Source: an uncultured Rhodobiaceae bacterium
GTDB lineage: Bacteria; Pseudomonadota; Alphaproteobacteria; RS24
NCBI GenBank assembly: GCA_937907245.1
Contig: CALCUM010000002.1
Span: forward strand, 372,001-436,000
Reading direction: 5' to 3'
Length of the DNA: 64,000 nt
The notes under the pieces are model-generated. The model was given only the letters and a program-made list of their open reading frames with translations. It made no database searches and was not told the origin of the DNA. Position numbers and translations under genes: made by a program. Positions 62,656 to 64,000 of the stretch are shown piece by piece (position 1 is the first letter of the stretch; each line of letters starts with the position of its first letter).

Positions 62656-64000
62656 TTACCGTCGCCACCAACCTTTGCGTTTGTCGGCACCGTCTGCTTC
62701 TGGTGCTTGTTCGCTGGTCTCCGGTGCCGCTTCGGTAGCCACTTCCGTAGCCATTTCTTTAGGCGCTTCTTCGACTGGCGTCTCGGTTGCGGCTTCTTCT
62801 GCAGCGGCAGCCTTGGTTTTCTTCGGGGCTTTTGGTGCCGCTTTTTTGCGCGGCTTGGCGGGGGCTTTTTCAGCCACAACTTCTTCAGCTACAACTTCTT
62901 CAGAGGAGACGGGTTCGGCAAGAACGTCTGCTGACGCTTCCGCCGCGGCAGGTTCTTCTGAAGGCGCTGCGTCCGGAGCCGCTTCGTCCGGAGCCGGTTC
63001 GTCGGCGGAGGAAACCTCTAGAACGATTTTCTGAGGCGCCTCGGATGTGCCTTCAGGGGCTTCGCTATCGCTGGTCGGGGCTTCGCTATTGTTGTCCTCG
63101 GTTGCGGAATTATTTTCGCCATCTTCTGGGCGACGACGATTGCGTCCACCGCGACGACCGCGACGACGGCGCCGTTTTGGCTTATCCTCATCGTCATCGC
63201 CACTGGTTTCCCCGAAGGTTTGTGCTTCAGCACTGGTTTCTTCATCATCGGAAGTGTTGGGCTTGGTTTCTTGAGGCTCACGCGAGCCAGCGTTAGAGGC
63301 TTCGCCTTCGTTCGTTTCACTCTCGTCTGCGTCGGAGCGACGACGATTGCGGCCTCCGCGACGACGACGACGTTTTTTATTGCCATCGCCATCTTCGAGG
63401 CCAGCCGTTGGGTCGCCTTCCATGCGCGAGGCGCCGGAGCTTTCCGATTGGTCTGGCAGCGTGATGGCCATTTCCATGGAGGTCAGCTCGGCATCAATGT
63501 TGATGGCCACGGTGACGCCCGTGCGGGTTTCAATGTCGGTGAGCTGCGCGCGTTTTTGATTCAGCAGATAGACCGCAACATCTTGCGGCAGATGGGCCAC
63601 CAATTCGCCATGGTTAAATTTCGCGGCACTCTCATCGATTTGGCGCAAAACATGCAAGGCGCGGCTCTCTACCGAGCGCACCATGCCGGAGCCATTACAA
63701 TGCACACAAGTTTCGCTACTGCCTTCGAGAACGCCAGCGCGCATACGTTGGCGCGACATTTCCATTAGACCAAATGAGCTAATGCGACCGACTTGAATGC
63801 GGGCACGATCGCTTTTCAGCGCTTCTTTCATCCTGCGTTCAACGGCCCGATTGTTGCGGTTTTCATCCATGTCGATGAAATCGATTACCAGCAAGCCAGC
63901 CAAATCGCGCAAACGCGCTTGGCGAGCCACTTCAACAGCGGCCTCTAGGTTGGTGTTCAACGCGGTTTTCTCAATCGATTGCTCGCGGGTAGATTTGCCC
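62656..64000 (-). CDS. rne: Ribonuclease E, C-terminal part (5' end beyond the right edge)
   Basis: About 447 residues are in the window; the frame stays open to position 64000, so the N-terminus is off the edge. The visible catalytic part has GKSTREQSIEKTALNTNLEA, the metal-binding Asp in DFIDM, the second metal Asp region DRARIQVGRISSFGLMEMS (in part QVGRISSFGLMEMS) and the zinc-link CVHC in ETCVHCNGSGMV. After about residue 190 it becomes a disordered scaffold: alternating Glu-rich and Arg-rich blocks (KKRRRRRGGRNRRR), an Ala/Glu region and the terminal KGWWRR typical of alphaproteobacterial RNase E. It initiates mRNA decay on the inner membrane. It lies just upstream of the M48 protease. 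Confidence 0.95.
   Translation of the reverse strand, partial: GKSTREQSIEKTALNTNLEAAVEVARQARLRDLAGLLVIDFIDMDENRNNRAVERRMKEALKSDRARIQVGRISSFGLMEMSRQRMRAGVLEGSSETCVHCNGSGMVRSVESRALHVLRQIDESAAKFNHGELVAHLPQDVAVYLLNQKRAQLTDIETRTGVTVAINIDAELTSMEMAITLPDQSESSGASRMEGDPTAGLEDGDGNKKRRRRRGGRNRRRSDADESETNEGEASNAGSREPQETKPNTSDDEETSAEAQTFGETSGDDDEDKPKRRRRRGRRGGRNRRRPEDGENNSATEDNNSEAPTSDSEAPEGTSEAPQKIVLEVSSADEPAPDEAAPDAAPSEEPAAAEASADVLAEPVSSEEVVAEEVVAEKAPAKPRKKAAPKAPKKTKAAAAEEAATETPVEEAPKEMATEVATEAAPETSEQAPEADGADKRKGWWRR

Noticed and set aside
62656-63400. Long plus-strand open frames opposite rne
   Set aside because: They mirror the low-complexity Glu/Ala/Arg codons of the RNase E scaffold and have no independent domain or ribosome binding site.

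Overview
The window is 64 kb of a moderately GC-rich bacterial chromosome that reads as Alphaproteobacteria. The evidence is gene content and gene order typical of that class: NDUFA12-like complex I subunit, MlaD next to DUF2155, HdaA-ppk-ppx-rnd, purF-cvpA-radA-alr-dnaB-rplI-rpsR-rpsF, and fabD-fabG-acpP-fabF-mltG-gmk. A marine SAR116-like or Rhodospirillales-like lineage would fit the mix of housekeeping genes and a CYP153-type P450, but that placement is inference; no rRNA or tRNA gene is visible to test it.

Layout. 1-4045 (minus): metY, a small membrane protein, a three-histidine-box desaturase/hydroxylase, a CYP153-like P450 and a truncated Gfo/Idh/MocA oxidoreductase, all co-directional; a possible lipid or hydrocarbon oxidation cluster. 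4281-14066 (plus): ppx/gppA-rlmE, then guaB-rsmB-TPR-guaA, then a run of small accessory enzymes (DUF1330, PpnP, DUF3147, YtoQ, a phosphatase-like protein, GFA, GNAT). 14555-18952 (plus): panB, a YfgM-like protein, bamB and der. 18953-21475: a short accessory island with two Cys-rich miniproteins, an HNH endonuclease with a winged-helix N-terminus resembling the methyl-DNA-sensing module of DpnI/Dam-replacing proteins, and a membrane protein containing a 42-bp tandem repeat. 21476-32511 (minus): rpsF-rpsR-DUF2232-rplI, terminator, then dnaB-alr-mlaE-mlaF-radA-cvpA-purF-SDR. 32829-37832 (plus): type II fatty acid synthesis genes, mltG and gmk. 37858-41094 (minus): adh, rsmA, surA. 41282-43750 (plus): pepA, holC, ndk. 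43788-45466 (minus): purM-purN. 45604-52338 (plus): DUF2066, perM, hdaA, ppk, ppx. 52335-53486 (minus): rnd. 53653-57062 (plus): aspS, NDUFA12, mlaD, DUF2155. 57059-59329 (minus): aroQ-accB-accC. 59491-60487 (plus): thiS-thiG. 60489-64000 (minus): rne (5' end beyond the window), an M48 protease and a DsbA-like protein.

Themes. Purine metabolism is heavily represented (guaB, guaA, purF, purM, purN, gmk, ndk, ppnP). Envelope assembly is also strong (bamB, surA, mlaDEF, mltG, M48 protease, DsbA-like), yet the lptF-lptG-lptD and pdxA genes that usually sit between pepA and rsmA in this class are absent from the block. Polyphosphate is covered by ppk and two Ppx/GppA paralogs. The best candidate for an undescribed system is the 18953-21475 island, especially the three-gene minus-strand unit 21410-19310: Cys/His miniprotein, HNH nuclease, repeat membrane protein. 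No CRISPR array, insertion sequence, integrase, rRNA or tRNA was seen.
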